Origin: an uncultured Acetatifactor sp.
GTDB lineage: Bacteria; Bacillota; Clostridia; Lachnospirales; Lachnospiraceae
NCBI GenBank assembly: GCA_910584865.1
Contig: CAJUCE010000008.1
Coordinates: 10,280-74,279, forward strand
Direction: 5' to 3'
Length of the DNA stretch: 64,000 nucleotides
A program made the position numbers and the translations under genes. This document shows positions 26,053 to 35,665 of the stretch, one piece after another; position 1 is the stretch's first letter, and the number at the start of each line of letters is the position of its first letter. The notes under the pieces are model-generated. The model was not told the DNA's origin, ran no database searches, and was given only the letters and a program-made list of their open reading frames with translations.

Positions 26053-27099
26053 TCACAATTCGTCCACCATATTCAAGAACTGTTCTAAACACCATATAAG
26101 CCATCTTTGATTTCCTTTATACTGAGTCATGTCAAGATTCTCTCTAAACTCCGGTCTAACAGGTCCTTTCCAGTCTGCAAAGTACATATCAACCGGTCGT
26201 GGCATAGGTATTTTGTTCGGTATAGGCATATCAGGATATCTCATTTTAAAAAGATCACGAATCAAATACTTTGACTCTCCGTTCCGAACTCGTTTTAAAT
26301 CCAATAAGTCTTCCATCTTCAGTTTTTCATATGGGTCAAAATAATCAAGCCCAGCAGCATGAAACGCATTAGAATAAGATCCATAACTCTCTTCCGTCGC
26401 AACAATATCCATGAATTTCATAAAATTAATATTCTCCCCCTGACGGTAACGTTCAAATAAGTATCGCACACTTACAGGCTCTTTCAAAACTTTTTCAGGC
26501 TCAATATAAATATATCTATGATAAAAATCCTCAAATGTCCAATCCTGAGCGAGAAGCTGATCCATTCCGCCAAATACATAATCACTACCGTCACCGATAA
26601 TCATTAAATCAATACCATCTTCCATCGCCTGTTTTGCGCCTTGACAAATCTGTGGTTCAATAGAGTGAACAGGACCCCCTTTCGACATCATAACAGATTT
26701 TAAGTTATGAGTAACTGTATTCCAATCGATATCAACGTAATGGATTATCAACCCATAATACTTTGCATATGCCTCTGCTCTCTGTAACTCTTCTATCTGA
26801 TATTCGCCACCTAAAAAACGAAAAGTGTAAGCGTCACACCCTGATAAATACGATGCCAAAATTGCAGAATCCATGCCCCCTGAAAGTAAAATTCCTATTT
26901 TGGAATACCTTTGACGGATCTCTTCAATTTGTCGAATTAGTGCATCATTAATATCCCGTGCCGTACGAACAGAAATACGCTCCCCATCGGCAGGAATCGT
27001 CGGATGTCTATATAATAGTTTCTCTGTAAAATCAACTCCTGGCTTTTCCGTATACCTGAGTGCCAGAAACGAACTCATACTGAAATTTTTATCAACCAT
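26053..27099 (-). CDS. Asparagine-synthase-like PP-loop enzyme without glutaminase domain
   Basis: 348 residues. The ATP-pyrophosphatase P-loop ILLSGGMDSAILASYL lies near residue 70 and a second synthase-type motif IIGDGSDYVFGG near 168. The N-terminal Ntn glutaminase domain of AsnB (starting Cys-Gly) is absent. It therefore should activate a carboxylate with ATP and use ammonia or another amine. In a polysaccharide locus the likely target is a sugar acid (amide formation) or an amino acid decoration, but this is inference. It is preceded by the cytidylyltransferase gene and followed by the flippase. AAGGGG lies upstream of the ATG. Confidence 0.82.
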   Translation of the reverse strand: MVDKNFSMSSFLALRYTEKPGVDFTEKLLYRHPTIPADGERISVRTARDINDALIRQIEEIRQRYSKIGILLSGGMDSAILASYLSGCDAYTFRFLGGEYQIEELQRAEAYAKYYGLIIHYVDIDWNTVTHNLKSVMMSKGGPVHSIEPQICQGAKQAMEDGIDLMIIGDGSDYVFGGMDQLLAQDWTFEDFYHRYIYIEPEKVLKEPVSVRYLFERYRQGENINFMKFMDIVATEESYGSYSNAFHAAGLDYFDPYEKLKMEDLLDLKRVRNGESKYLIRDLFKMRYPDMPIPNKIPMPRPVDMYFADWKGPVRPEFRENLDMTQYKGNQRWLIWCLEQFLNMVDEL

Positions 27100-27154
27100 T
27101 ATTGTAACTACCCCTTTCTACAATACATTACACTTTGTCAACCTGCCAAAAGGT

Positions 27155-27604
27155 TCACCTTCCTTCTTTATGTATCTTTTCATCCGCCGTCCATCCCCGC
27201 ACAGTTTTCAAAGCTTCCGCAATCTTTGTGGATGAAATTCCTCTTGTATACGGAAAATAAATAATTTTAATCCCTTCTGCTCCAAAATCCTCCTCATATT
27301 TCTTCCACTTATCTGTACCATACCAGTCATCTCCGACGAACAGCATTGTTGCTCCCAGCTCTTTGCACGCTTTCAGCTTGTCCATACTATATTGAGGCAC
27401 CGCAGCATCTACATATTTGCAACTCCGTACAATCTCAATACGGTCTTCAAAAGGGATCATGGCGCTTTTCCCTTTATATTGAACAAGCTGATCAACAGTA
27501 ACACCTACGATCAGTTTGTCGCACATACCTTTTGCATTTTTCAGTAAATTCAAATGGCCTATATGAAAAAGATCATATACGCCGGTGGTATATCCAATTA
27601 TCAT
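27155..27604 (-). CDS. Glycerol-3-phosphate-type cytidylyltransferase (TagD-like)
   Basis: 149 residues of the nucleotidyltransferase superfamily. The signatures GVYDLFHIGHLNLL (HxGH) and YTRGISSTKI (the RTxGxSTT-type motif) are present, and the length matches TagD/GCT. It makes a CDP-activated alcohol such as CDP-glycerol, or possibly CDP-choline or CDP-ethanolamine. With the adjacent LicD gene it can supply and transfer a phospho-alcohol side group onto the polysaccharide. The start is ATG 27602-27604 after GGGAG; a longer frame to 27640 lacks a site. Confidence 0.9.
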   Translation of the reverse strand: MIIGYTTGVYDLFHIGHLNLLKNAKGMCDKLIVGVTVDQLVQYKGKSAMIPFEDRIEIVRSCKYVDAAVPQYSMDKLKACKELGATMLFVGDDWYGTDKWKKYEEDFGAEGIKIIYFPYTRGISSTKIAEALKTVRGWTADEKIHKEGR

Positions 27605-27650
27605 TTGATTTACTCCCTTCTCTGCTTGTGACCTGTTCAAATATTTCCCA

Positions 27651-28511
27651 TTATCGTTCTGTTTGGGGTATTCCGTGTTCCTGGTAGTAGCGATATGATT
27701 TGTTCAAATCTATAAAGGCTTCGTGTGCCGGTTTCTGCTCTTCTTTCGGCGGAAATTTCATGTAATCTCCGAACATTGTTGTCAGAAAGTGATCATAACC
27801 AACAGGACATCGCATACAATAATCTTCAAATGGAAAGTTTATGTGATTCTTGAAATCACTTGATGGGAACAAGATTCTTTTAGCATTAAAATCCCATCCA
27901 TAACAACTATAGAACGAGTTATCAAAATCATATTTTTTTAATAGCGCTTCCCTTTTTTCATAAAAATAATTACATGGCTTTTTCCTCATATAAATATCAA
28001 TTATACTCCATATCAAAAGAGAAATACCTTTATGATAGAACTTTACGCCAAATCTCCGATTAATATTCAATCTTCCAAGTATCCATGAATACGCAAAATT
28101 GATATTTCTTAAAACTTTATTCGCCGGTAAACCATCTAACGGCATGATATCTACAAATACACCTGCATAACGGTCAATATGACTAAAAAAATCTATTTGT
28201 ATAAAAGTAGTATTAATATCATGAACTTTAATAAACATATTTTCATAATGCCTTGTATTATTAACTCCGTATAGTCTAAGATTATCCGGTAATTCATTCT
28301 CAGCAACTGAAATAAACCTTTCATAATCTTTTCTGGGCATGGCAATATCAAGATCATCATCCCAAGGAATGAAACCTTTATGTCTTACTGCTCCAAGACA
28401 AGTACCACCAATTGCATAATAGCGAATATCATTATTTTTACATACTCTGTCTACCGCCTTAAAAATATTGAGTATTACCTTCTGTAAATCAGCTGTTCTC
28501 ACCTTGTCCAT
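27651..28511 (-). CDS. LicD-family phosphotransferase
   Basis: 286 residues with the LicD core: IRYYAIGGTCLGAVRHKGFI followed by PWDDDLDIAMPRKDYERF (nucleotidyltransferase-fold Asp motif), then VFVDIMPLDG. LicD proteins transfer phosphocholine, phosphoglycerol or phosphoribitol from a CDP-linked donor to a sugar. The gene lies directly upstream of the cytidylyltransferase, so the two probably make one decoration step. The donor cannot be named from sequence. Confidence 0.92.
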   Translation of the reverse strand: MDKVRTADLQKVILNIFKAVDRVCKNNDIRYYAIGGTCLGAVRHKGFIPWDDDLDIAMPRKDYERFISVAENELPDNLRLYGVNNTRHYENMFIKVHDINTTFIQIDFFSHIDRYAGVFVDIMPLDGLPANKVLRNINFAYSWILGRLNINRRFGVKFYHKGISLLIWSIIDIYMRKKPCNYFYEKREALLKKYDFDNSFYSCYGWDFNAKRILFPSSDFKNHINFPFEDYCMRCPVGYDHFLTTMFGDYMKFPPKEEQKPAHEAFIDLNKSYRYYQEHGIPQTER

Positions 28512-28541
28512 TATAGATGCCCTTTCTCTTTTCTATGGTTT

Positions 28542-29723
28542 TCAACCATTGAACAATTCCTGTTCCAGTAAAACTTCATAAACCCTTTCTACATTCTCCA
28601 TCATTTCTTTCAAATTAAATTTACTCTTTGCAATTTCACTTTCAGGATATCTTCTAAATTTCACGATTTCTCCCTCTTTTCGATACACTATTTTACCGTT
28701 TCTCACATCGTTTAAAATCCTTTGTACCCACATGTCGACAGATGTAATCGGCAAATATTGAATCTTATCAGTCAGTTGTAGTTCCCTTGTAATATGTTCT
28801 GAAACATAGCTTGTTAATCCCGCGCATAAAGCTTCAATTAATGCTAAAACCAATCCCTCATAACGTGATGGCAGAATAAATGCATCCATGGAAGACAAAT
28901 AACCCTGTACATTATCTGTTGAGGTAATAAAATAAATTTTCCCGTCTAATCCTGCTTTTGAAGCCTTCTGGATAATGTCCTGTTTCATCTCACCTTCTCC
29001 GATCCATATAAAGCGAAAGTCAAAACCTACCTTATCTAATCCCTGCAAAATCTCCAGGATATATTCCGGATTCTTTTGATAGCAAAATCTTCCTATTGTT
29101 CCAAGAACAGGTACCGAACTTATCTGTAATTCCTCATGTATTTCTTTGCGTTTGGCCCAATCAAAACAATACGCTTTAATATCAAAAGCATTTATAATCG
29201 TTTTATATTTATTACTGTTATATATTTTATTACTAAACAACCATTTTCCTGCATTGTCTGAACAAGCAACATTAAAATCGGGAATATCTTTATACAAGCG
29301 TTTTGCAATATTATTATAAATTCTTTTCAGTATTAAATAAGGTGCTTCTGCATCGTCCCCATGGGAGTGTAAAACAATTTTGCAATTAGGATTTCTTTTT
29401 TTCAATTCCTTCAGATATAAATATACAATTCCAAAAGAATTATGATAATGGACAATATCATATTGTTTTTGAAGCGCCGCTGCCAAAAAACTTTCTTGTC
29501 TTATCTTATTTTTTTGCCAGAAACTGCCTTCTATATTTTTTGTAGGGCAAAAAATAGGAATTCCCAGCCTTTCCAGTTCTACATCAAATACTGATGTTTC
29601 CTTTCTCAAAGTAAAAATCTCAATTTTATATTTCTCTTGGGGCAAATTATTGCAATAAGTAGTTATCACTTTTTCAATACCACCGTTTCCCCAAACGCCT
29701 AATACATAAAGTAAATTAATCAT
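28542..29723 (-). CDS. Glycosyltransferase family 4-type
   Basis: About 393 residues, GT-B fold. The N-terminal donor-loop motif GVWGNGGIEKVITTYCN is typical of GT4. The C-terminal half has LGTIGRFCYQKNPEYILEIL and the Glu-containing SRYEGLVLALIEALCAGL. It adds one sugar to the lipid-linked repeat unit at the cytoplasmic face. I use ATG 29721-29723 (AAGGG eight bases upstream) instead of the GTG three codons earlier. Confidence 0.92.
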   Translation of the reverse strand: MINLLYVLGVWGNGGIEKVITTYCNNLPQEKYKIEIFTLRKETSVFDVELERLGIPIFCPTKNIEGSFWQKNKIRQESFLAAALQKQYDIVHYHNSFGIVYLYLKELKKRNPNCKIVLHSHGDDAEAPYLILKRIYNNIAKRLYKDIPDFNVACSDNAGKWLFSNKIYNSNKYKTIINAFDIKAYCFDWAKRKEIHEELQISSVPVLGTIGRFCYQKNPEYILEILQGLDKVGFDFRFIWIGEGEMKQDIIQKASKAGLDGKIYFITSTDNVQGYLSSMDAFILPSRYEGLVLALIEALCAGLTSYVSEHITRELQLTDKIQYLPITSVDMWVQRILNDVRNGKIVYRKEGEIVKFRRYPESEIAKSKFNLKEMMENVERVYEVLLEQELFNG

Positions 29724-29887
29724 TTTATCCACCCTTCAGTACCTCTCTCTTACAAATTCTATCCTTATACCTCACTCGCCACTCATCCTTAAGATTGATA
29801 CCCCGGTACTCCCTGATTGGCTATAATATTTTCTGATTAATCTTCCCGCAATGAGATTTTATATAAATCTCCTTCATCTAACATCAC

Positions 29888-30715
29888 TCAGATATTTTGA
29901 CAACAACAATACCCTCAATAATTTTTATAGACCCCTTCGCCGGGAATTCTGGCATATTAGAAAAGTCTTCTGTTTGTGTCACTTTCTTACATTGCTCAGC
30001 TGAACACATGTCCAAATTAAGTCCACAGCATTCTTGCAAAAAACCAGACCAGGTTCTTAAATTACTATCTTCTGACTAATGATACTACACTTTTTATCAA
30101 AAAAGCGGCTATTTCTTTTACATCAGCAAGTCTTATAAACATTTTTATCAGCAATACCAATAACAATACACAAGTAACTCCTAAATATGCCTGGTAACAC
30201 CCTAATGATAAAGCAATGAAACATCCTCCAAAAAACATCCCTTGTATCCAATATTTACTATAAATACAACACACAGCTATAACACTGCATAAGAATCCCA
30301 CTCCATAACCAACAGATGTAAAACAATACGACAAAGTAATACAAGTAACCGGATTGATAATAAAAAGCAAGCATACCAATCTTCCCAACCATTTGCTTCT
30401 TACTTGAAAAATATCCAAAACCAAAGTGCCCCCACTAGAAATACAAAACAATGCAAGCACTGTATTTAATGGCATTGACACCAATCCAGCTCTCATTTTA
30501 TCTACAAAATACAGTATTCCTCTTCCTAAAGAAGTTTCCCATGTCTTTGCCCAATATTGTGATGTATTCCACACTCCATCTACGCTATTTACTAAATTTC
30601 CTGATATCATCATAGAATAAATAATAATCCCCAATATAACATCTATAAAAATGAATATAATATTTTCTTTTATCCATTCCAACATCTTGTTTTGTATCTG
30701 AATCAATGATTTCAT
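29888..30715 (-). pseudogene. Decayed GtrII-type glucosyltransferase gene
   Basis: The first 216 codons (to 30065) encode a multi-span membrane protein start with SVDGVWNTSQYWAKTWETSLGR and GRLVCLLFIINPV, typical of GtrII-family glucosyltransferases, which usually exceed 450 residues. It then stops. In the +1 frame directly after, a 60-codon piece ends with SNMPEFPAKGSIKIIEGIVV and KISE, which resembles the C-terminus of the same family. So the middle of the gene is deleted and the frame shifted. The intact form would add a side-branch glucose outside the membrane. The start used is ATG 30715 after GGAGAG. Confidence 0.75.
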
Positions 30716-30752
30716 ACTCTCTCCAAAATTGTTTATTAGAATCAAACTCTAC

Positions 30753-31976
30753 CTACTCGTTATATATTAAATCCACATTTATTCTTTGATATTCATTTCT
30801 TTTCGATAAATCATACAAGCCTGAAATTACCATATATCCATATATTGCAAAAATACAATGGACACTTTGAATATATGCTTCTACCAATGAAGAAATCAAC
30901 ATCGTCACTGTCACCGCAACCATCCCGGTTTTGCAAGCCCAGTCATTTGTAGTTATTATATTTTTTCCGATTCGCAAATAGATTATAATATATGCAATTA
31001 CTCCCAATATCCCGCTTTTGATTAATATATTTAAAACTGCCATTTCCAGAGAACCGTCCCATCCAACGATAGACCTTACAGTCATCACATAAGTATTCGT
31101 CTTATCATAGACAGTTTCTGCATTTCCAAAAAACAAATGAAAAATATCATTTCGATAATATTGAATATAATTTGCCAATCCCCGTACCCGATACATATAG
31201 GTACCACTTTTATATGCAATATTCCGAAAAAAATATATAAATATACCTATTCCAATAACCCCTGCCACAATTATAAGTAACTTCCTTTGGCCCTTCTTTA
31301 TCTTTCTAATGATAGAATATCTTGTTGCAATTAAAAAAGTGATAAATAAAATCCATCCGCCTCTCGAATTAGAAATTATGATCAAAAAACTCGATAGATA
31401 GAGCAGGTATTTATCAATTTTTCTCTTTTCCCCATATCTATATGAAAAATATATTCCCATAAACACAGCCAGCATATCTGCTGCAAAATAATTTTTAAAC
31501 TTTATTCCCCCGCAAAAAGCAAATGTAAAGCCAAATAATCCCTCACTGTCTCCTATAATTTTCTCTCCTCCAACTGTGCCTAATATGGTAGCAGCCAAAA
31601 CTGCATATAAAATGGCATATGAGGCTCTTCTGATTAATCGAAAAGAATTTAAATATTTTTCTGATAAAGTAGACACTATACATATTGCAAATACCGTAAA
31701 TGACAAAACAAACTTTCTTCTTATCGTCAAATCCTGTATTAAAAAACCGCAAGACATTAACAGACTCAACAATATAAACACTATCACTTTTCTTCTAAAT
31801 TCTTTATGATTGGTTTTTTTGCAAAACTCCGCTAAAACACTTAACAGCAGTATACCGTAACCGATGTATTCAAAAAAGCCACCTAATCCTCTGTTTATTA
31901 TGAACAAAGACTCTGACAAAGTAACAACAAAAATACTCAAAAAAACCGCATTATTTTTATTAAGATATACTTTCAT
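30753..31976 (-). CDS. Wzy-like polysaccharide repeat-unit polymerase
   Basis: About 407 residues, strongly hydrophobic with 10-12 membrane spans and a long extracellular loop around residues 270-310 (YRVRGLANYIQYYRNDIFHL), the layout of O-antigen ligase/Wzy proteins. Sequence conservation in this family is low, so the call rests on topology, length and position between glycosyltransferase genes. ATG 31974-31976 follows AGGAG at six bases; the longer frame overlaps the previous gene. Confidence 0.82.
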   Translation of the reverse strand: MKVYLNKNNAVFLSIFVVTLSESLFIINRGLGGFFEYIGYGILLLSVLAEFCKKTNHKEFRRKVIVFILLSLLMSCGFLIQDLTIRRKFVLSFTVFAICIVSTLSEKYLNSFRLIRRASYAILYAVLAATILGTVGGEKIIGDSEGLFGFTFAFCGGIKFKNYFAADMLAVFMGIYFSYRYGEKRKIDKYLLYLSSFLIIISNSRGGWILFITFLIATRYSIIRKIKKGQRKLLIIVAGVIGIGIFIYFFRNIAYKSGTYMYRVRGLANYIQYYRNDIFHLFFGNAETVYDKTNTYVMTVRSIVGWDGSLEMAVLNILIKSGILGVIAYIIIYLRIGKNIITTNDWACKTGMVAVTVTMLISSLVEAYIQSVHCIFAIYGYMVISGLYDLSKRNEYQRINVDLIYNE

Positions 31977-32001
31977 AAGCTTCTCCTGTAACAAAGCCAA
32001 A

Positions 32002-33009
32002 TTATCTTTTTTTCTGAACCAATGCTGCCGCAATCAGAGCCAAATAATAGCCTCGTAACTTAAGTATTAAAATAAAAAGTATTGCCGATTTAGGTAAACC
32101 TGAAAAATTTATGTAACTTAGCATTTGGGTTTCTGCTATTTTTTTCCTAATATGATTTGCTGCCGGCAGCATCTTATTCCCCGACTTTATTTCATGAAAC
32201 ACCGCCATAATAAGCCAATATGCTCTAAATGCATTTAATTGACCATCTAGTTCTTCATTTATCCCACCCAGGCGCTCTTCCATGTAATCATATAAGATTT
32301 TGTTATTTTCAAACCGTGTCTTATCATAACTATGATTCATGGCACCAGGATGCTGATTGTAATAGTATAGAATTTTATTACATATATAAATTTTCTCAGA
32401 AAAATAGACACACTCAAAAACAAATGCATTATCTTCCCCCATTCGGATTCGTTCATTTGTACAATAATGTTCTGATAATAATTTTCGGCTATAAATCTTG
32501 TTACATGCTGCCGGAAAAATCAAACCTTTGCAAAATGGCTTGCGAGAATCGTACATCATATATGGATATACTAACCTTTTCATCTGATCTTTTTCATAGA
32601 TCCCCTCGGGCAGATCATTTAAAATCTCCAAATCATCATCTATAAATTTCTTTACTATACCAAATATAACCATGTCCGGGTTATAGCATTTTATGGCTTC
32701 GTTATATATAATCTTCAACAAATCCTCATTAATCCAGTCATCCCCATCTACATAACAGATATAATCACCTGTTGCCAGTCTTAATCCGGCATTTCTGGCA
32801 CTGACCAATCCGCCATTTGCCTTATGTATTACCTTCACCCGATTATCCTGTCTGTCATATTCATCACAAATTTCAGGACATTTGTCCGGTGAACCATCAT
32901 CCACAAGAATTAACTCAAAATCAGAAAAACTTTGATTTAAAATGCTGTCTATGCATTTCCTCAAATATTGCTCCACTTTATAAATGGGTACAATAACGGA
33001 ATAGGTCAT
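32002..33009 (-). CDS. Glycosyltransferase family 2
   Basis: 335 residues. GT-A start SVIVPIYKVEQYLRKCIDSI, then LILVDDGSPDKCPEICDEY, metal-binding YICYVDGDDWI, all typical of bacterial GT2 enzymes that build surface polysaccharides. C-terminal residues form an amphipathic/hydrophobic segment for membrane contact. The gene starts five bases after the radical SAM gene ends, so they are probably co-translated. Confidence 0.95.
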   Translation of the reverse strand: MTYSVIVPIYKVEQYLRKCIDSILNQSFSDFELILVDDGSPDKCPEICDEYDRQDNRVKVIHKANGGLVSARNAGLRLATGDYICYVDGDDWINEDLLKIIYNEAIKCYNPDMVIFGIVKKFIDDDLEILNDLPEGIYEKDQMKRLVYPYMMYDSRKPFCKGLIFPAACNKIYSRKLLSEHYCTNERIRMGEDNAFVFECVYFSEKIYICNKILYYYNQHPGAMNHSYDKTRFENNKILYDYMEERLGGINEELDGQLNAFRAYWLIMAVFHEIKSGNKMLPAANHIRKKIAETQMLSYINFSGLPKSAILFILILKLRGYYLALIAAALVQKKR

Positions 33010-33014
33010 TTTCT

Positions 33015-34187
33015 TTATCCTTTCATCTGTTGTGCAATATCCGCGGCTACAATTTCTTCCCCTGTTTTATTTTTAAGCTGTTCCATGCTTTCTATACTCA
33101 ACCCATTATTGATTGAAGCAGAGACATCGCATGTACTACACTGATCCAGCTTTTCCTTTGTTATTTTCCCATCTTTATAATCTCGAACAACTTTATTTTC
33201 ATACATACTATATTTTTTTGAGATCCAAAATCTTAATTTATGTCGCAACACCCACCACGCCGGAACCCAAATATACTTATGCATTGCCGGAGATACAGAA
33301 CCAATCATCCAACAGTTGCGGTCACAGCATCTGACCTTCCTCCGAATCTCCTCAGCCTGCCTGCCATTCCATAATTCATCCCATGTCTGTCTGTTCAGAT
33401 TACCCATCACCTCTTTATCCTTGGTTCCATTACAAGGCATCACATCTCCGTATGGGTCAATAAAAAAGGTATCAAAACTCATGTCACATGGCAGAAGCCG
33501 CCTTTGCCCGTAAATATAGTTAATTAATCCATGATTGAAATAAGCTCGGAACCACTTTTTGGGATTCTTTGATTTCAACAACTCATTTATTAGATCCTCA
33601 AAATTTTTTGCAACCATCGGACGGTCTTGAATAATATTTTTGTTTTCAACAAAATAAAAACTATTATGCAGCGATGCTGTTGCAAATTCCATTCCCATTT
33701 CATCGGATATCCGGTAGAGAGGAAGCAAATCCTTTGCATTCATGTCCTGCACCGTCATTCCGAAACCAACATCCTTCATCCCCATCTCAACCAGTTTCTT
33801 TAGCGTAGTATACCCTCGATTAAATCCATCCTCTAATCCCCGTATATCATTGTTGGTCTGTTCCAGGCCTTCAATGGAAATCCGAATTCCAATCTGATGA
33901 AACTCCTTCGCCAGGTTCAGGATTCTGTCTGTAAAAAAACCATTGGTTGATATCACAATACGATCACTTCTTTTATAGAGCTCACGCACGATTTCCTTCA
34001 GGTCTGTCCGTATAAACGGTTCTCCTCCAGTAATATTGGTAAAGTACATCTTTGGCAATTTTCGAATGGTATCTATGCTAATTTCTTCCTCTGGTTTCGA
34101 TGGAGCCTTATATCTGTTACACATGGAACAGCGAGCATTGCATCGATAAGTAACAATCACTGTACCATTCAATTTTTTCTGATTCAT
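33015..34187 (-). CDS. Radical SAM/SPASM protein within the polysaccharide locus
   Basis: 390 residues. The radical SAM motif is CNARCSMC (about residues 16-23), with TGGEPF for SAM binding shortly after. The C-terminal half holds a SPASM-type cysteine set (LLPCDMSF, DVMPCNG, CCDRNCW, CSTCDVS) for auxiliary iron-sulfur clusters. Such enzymes modify peptides, sugars or alcohols by radical chemistry; some act as dehydrogenases on carbohydrate substrates. Its ATG overlaps the stop of the preceding glycosyltransferase gene by four bases, so it belongs to the polysaccharide operon. A likely role is tailoring a sugar or aglycone, but the substrate is unknown. Confidence 0.9.
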   Translation of the reverse strand: MNQKKLNGTVIVTYRCNARCSMCNRYKAPSKPEEEISIDTIRKLPKMYFTNITGGEPFIRTDLKEIVRELYKRSDRIVISTNGFFTDRILNLAKEFHQIGIRISIEGLEQTNNDIRGLEDGFNRGYTTLKKLVEMGMKDVGFGMTVQDMNAKDLLPLYRISDEMGMEFATASLHNSFYFVENKNIIQDRPMVAKNFEDLINELLKSKNPKKWFRAYFNHGLINYIYGQRRLLPCDMSFDTFFIDPYGDVMPCNGTKDKEVMGNLNRQTWDELWNGRQAEEIRRKVRCCDRNCWMIGSVSPAMHKYIWVPAWWVLRHKLRFWISKKYSMYENKVVRDYKDGKITKEKLDQCSTCDVSASINNGLSIESMEQLKNKTGEEIVAADIAQQMKG

Positions 34188-35371
34188 ACTCTCTCCTTAT
34201 ACAAATCCAACGTCTCCTTCACAACCTCATCCCAGCTATACTTTTGACATATATAATCAGCAGCCCCTGCCTTATACTGCCCTACCAGCTCCGGATCATC
34301 TGCCAGCTTCTGCATCGCTTCCCGCAACTCTTCCACATTGCCATGTTCAAACGTTACTCCATGCTCTCCTACTACCTCAGCGCACTCCGGTATATCCGAA
34401 ACCAGGCAACAATTTCCATAGCTCATGGCCTCCAGCAGGCTCAAAGGCATTCCCTCCAGATCGCTGGGCAGGACATATACATAAGCGCAGCTGAAAATCG
34501 ATTCATAGACCTCTCCCTGGACAAATCCGGTAAAAAGTATCCTATTGTCATCGGCAGCCAGTCTTTTCATCTCCGTTACAAAGGCGTCTGTATCGCTGCT
34601 GCCACCTGCTATGACCAGCTTTTTGTCTGTCTCCACCTTCTGGAAGGCTTCGATCAGATACTTTACTCCTTTTTCGGGAACAATCCTCCCCAAAAAGAGA
34701 AAATAGCAGTCTTTCTCTAATCCGAATTTTTTTCTGATACAGTCATCGCCGCTCAGCTCAGGTGAACAGATCCCGTTGGGAATATACACCGTATCCCGAC
34801 CATATACATTCTTAAAATACGATTGGATCCCCTTGCTCAGGACAATGATTTCATCCGCGTACTTTACTGCATTTCTTTCCCCCTGCCTGATATAGGCGCT
34901 GGCAAATTTTCCCCATTTTGCCCTTCTATGATCAAGTCCGTGGATCGTGACAACGACTTTCTTTTTCATAAGTTTGGGAAGCCAGCACAGGAATGCAGGT
35001 CCCTCCGCATGGATATGTACTACATCATAGCTTCCAAACGCAGCGCAGACAGATGCGCTTACTGATGAGGTCATTGCCGCCAGGCCTCTGCAGTCGATGG
35101 TAAAAACATTCTTTAAACGAATCCCTTTATACTGTTTTTTCCTCTCCCTGCTGTATTCCTTGCTGCCTGCATACTTTCCCCTTCTGTTAAAACAGGTAAC
35201 CTGATGCCCTAAACTTACCATACGCCCGGACAGCTCTTCGACGACGACTTCGATTCCGCCATCTCTGGAAGGAATTCGCTTGTGTCCCAGCATGGCGATT
35301 CTTAACTTGGGCTGATTCGTTTTCCTGAGATTTATACCCTTTTTTGAACCTGTAACATTTTTATCTGCCAT
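34184..35371 (-). CDS. Glycosyltransferase family 4 (DUF1972-type N-terminus)
   Basis: 395 residues. The N-terminal MLGHKRIPSRDGGIEVVVEE pattern is the DUF1972 start found in rhamnosyl- and galactosyltransferases that act second in capsule assembly. The GT4 C-terminal domain shows FLFLGRIVPEKGVKYLIEAF and DLEGMPLSLLEAMSYG. Position right after the initiating transferase supports addition of the second sugar. The first 25 residues are basic and may be an extension; ATG at MLGHK is an alternative start but lacks a good ribosome site. Confidence 0.93.
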   Translation of the reverse strand: MADKNVTGSKKGINLRKTNQPKLRIAMLGHKRIPSRDGGIEVVVEELSGRMVSLGHQVTCFNRRGKYAGSKEYSRERKKQYKGIRLKNVFTIDCRGLAAMTSSVSASVCAAFGSYDVVHIHAEGPAFLCWLPKLMKKKVVVTIHGLDHRRAKWGKFASAYIRQGERNAVKYADEIIVLSKGIQSYFKNVYGRDTVYIPNGICSPELSGDDCIRKKFGLEKDCYFLFLGRIVPEKGVKYLIEAFQKVETDKKLVIAGGSSDTDAFVTEMKRLAADDNRILFTGFVQGEVYESIFSCAYVYVLPSDLEGMPLSLLEAMSYGNCCLVSDIPECAEVVGEHGVTFEHGNVEELREAMQKLADDPELVGQYKAGAADYICQKYSWDEVVKETLDLYKERV

Positions 35372-35485
35372 TTCTGTTTACTCTTTTCCCGTCACAGCTG
35401 CCCATCCCGGCCTGATCTGTAGAAATTGCCCTCAGGAATTGCCGCCTCATCTCAAAACGATTCACACCCATCAAGCCATATCCCC

Positions 35486-35640
35486 ACAATTCGTATCAGT
35501 ATCATCATATTCACAATCAATCTATTCCCGATTTCGTCATATCTTCAAGCAATCCATTCCCGCCCTCGCTATATCTCCGGGCAATCCATTCCCGCCCTCA
35601 TCATATCTCCGGACAATCTGCACTCACCGTATCTCCAGGT
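35486..35640. repeat. 32-bp tandem repeat in the polysaccharide operon leader
   Basis: Four units begin at 35518, 35550, 35582 and 35614, each starting CAAT(C/T)(C/T)... and containing TATCTCC; a fifth weaker unit lies upstream. The period of 32 rules out a coding repeat. It fills the approximately 294-bp gap between the initiating transferase and the first glycosyltransferase, at the step from GC-rich to AT-rich DNA. Confidence 0.8.
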
Positions 35641-35665
35641 CATCCGTACCTGTCTGCATCCTGTC

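Noticed and set aside
35486..35640. Possible CRISPR array
   Set aside because: Units are contiguous 32-bp imperfect repeats without unique spacers, and no cas genes are near.
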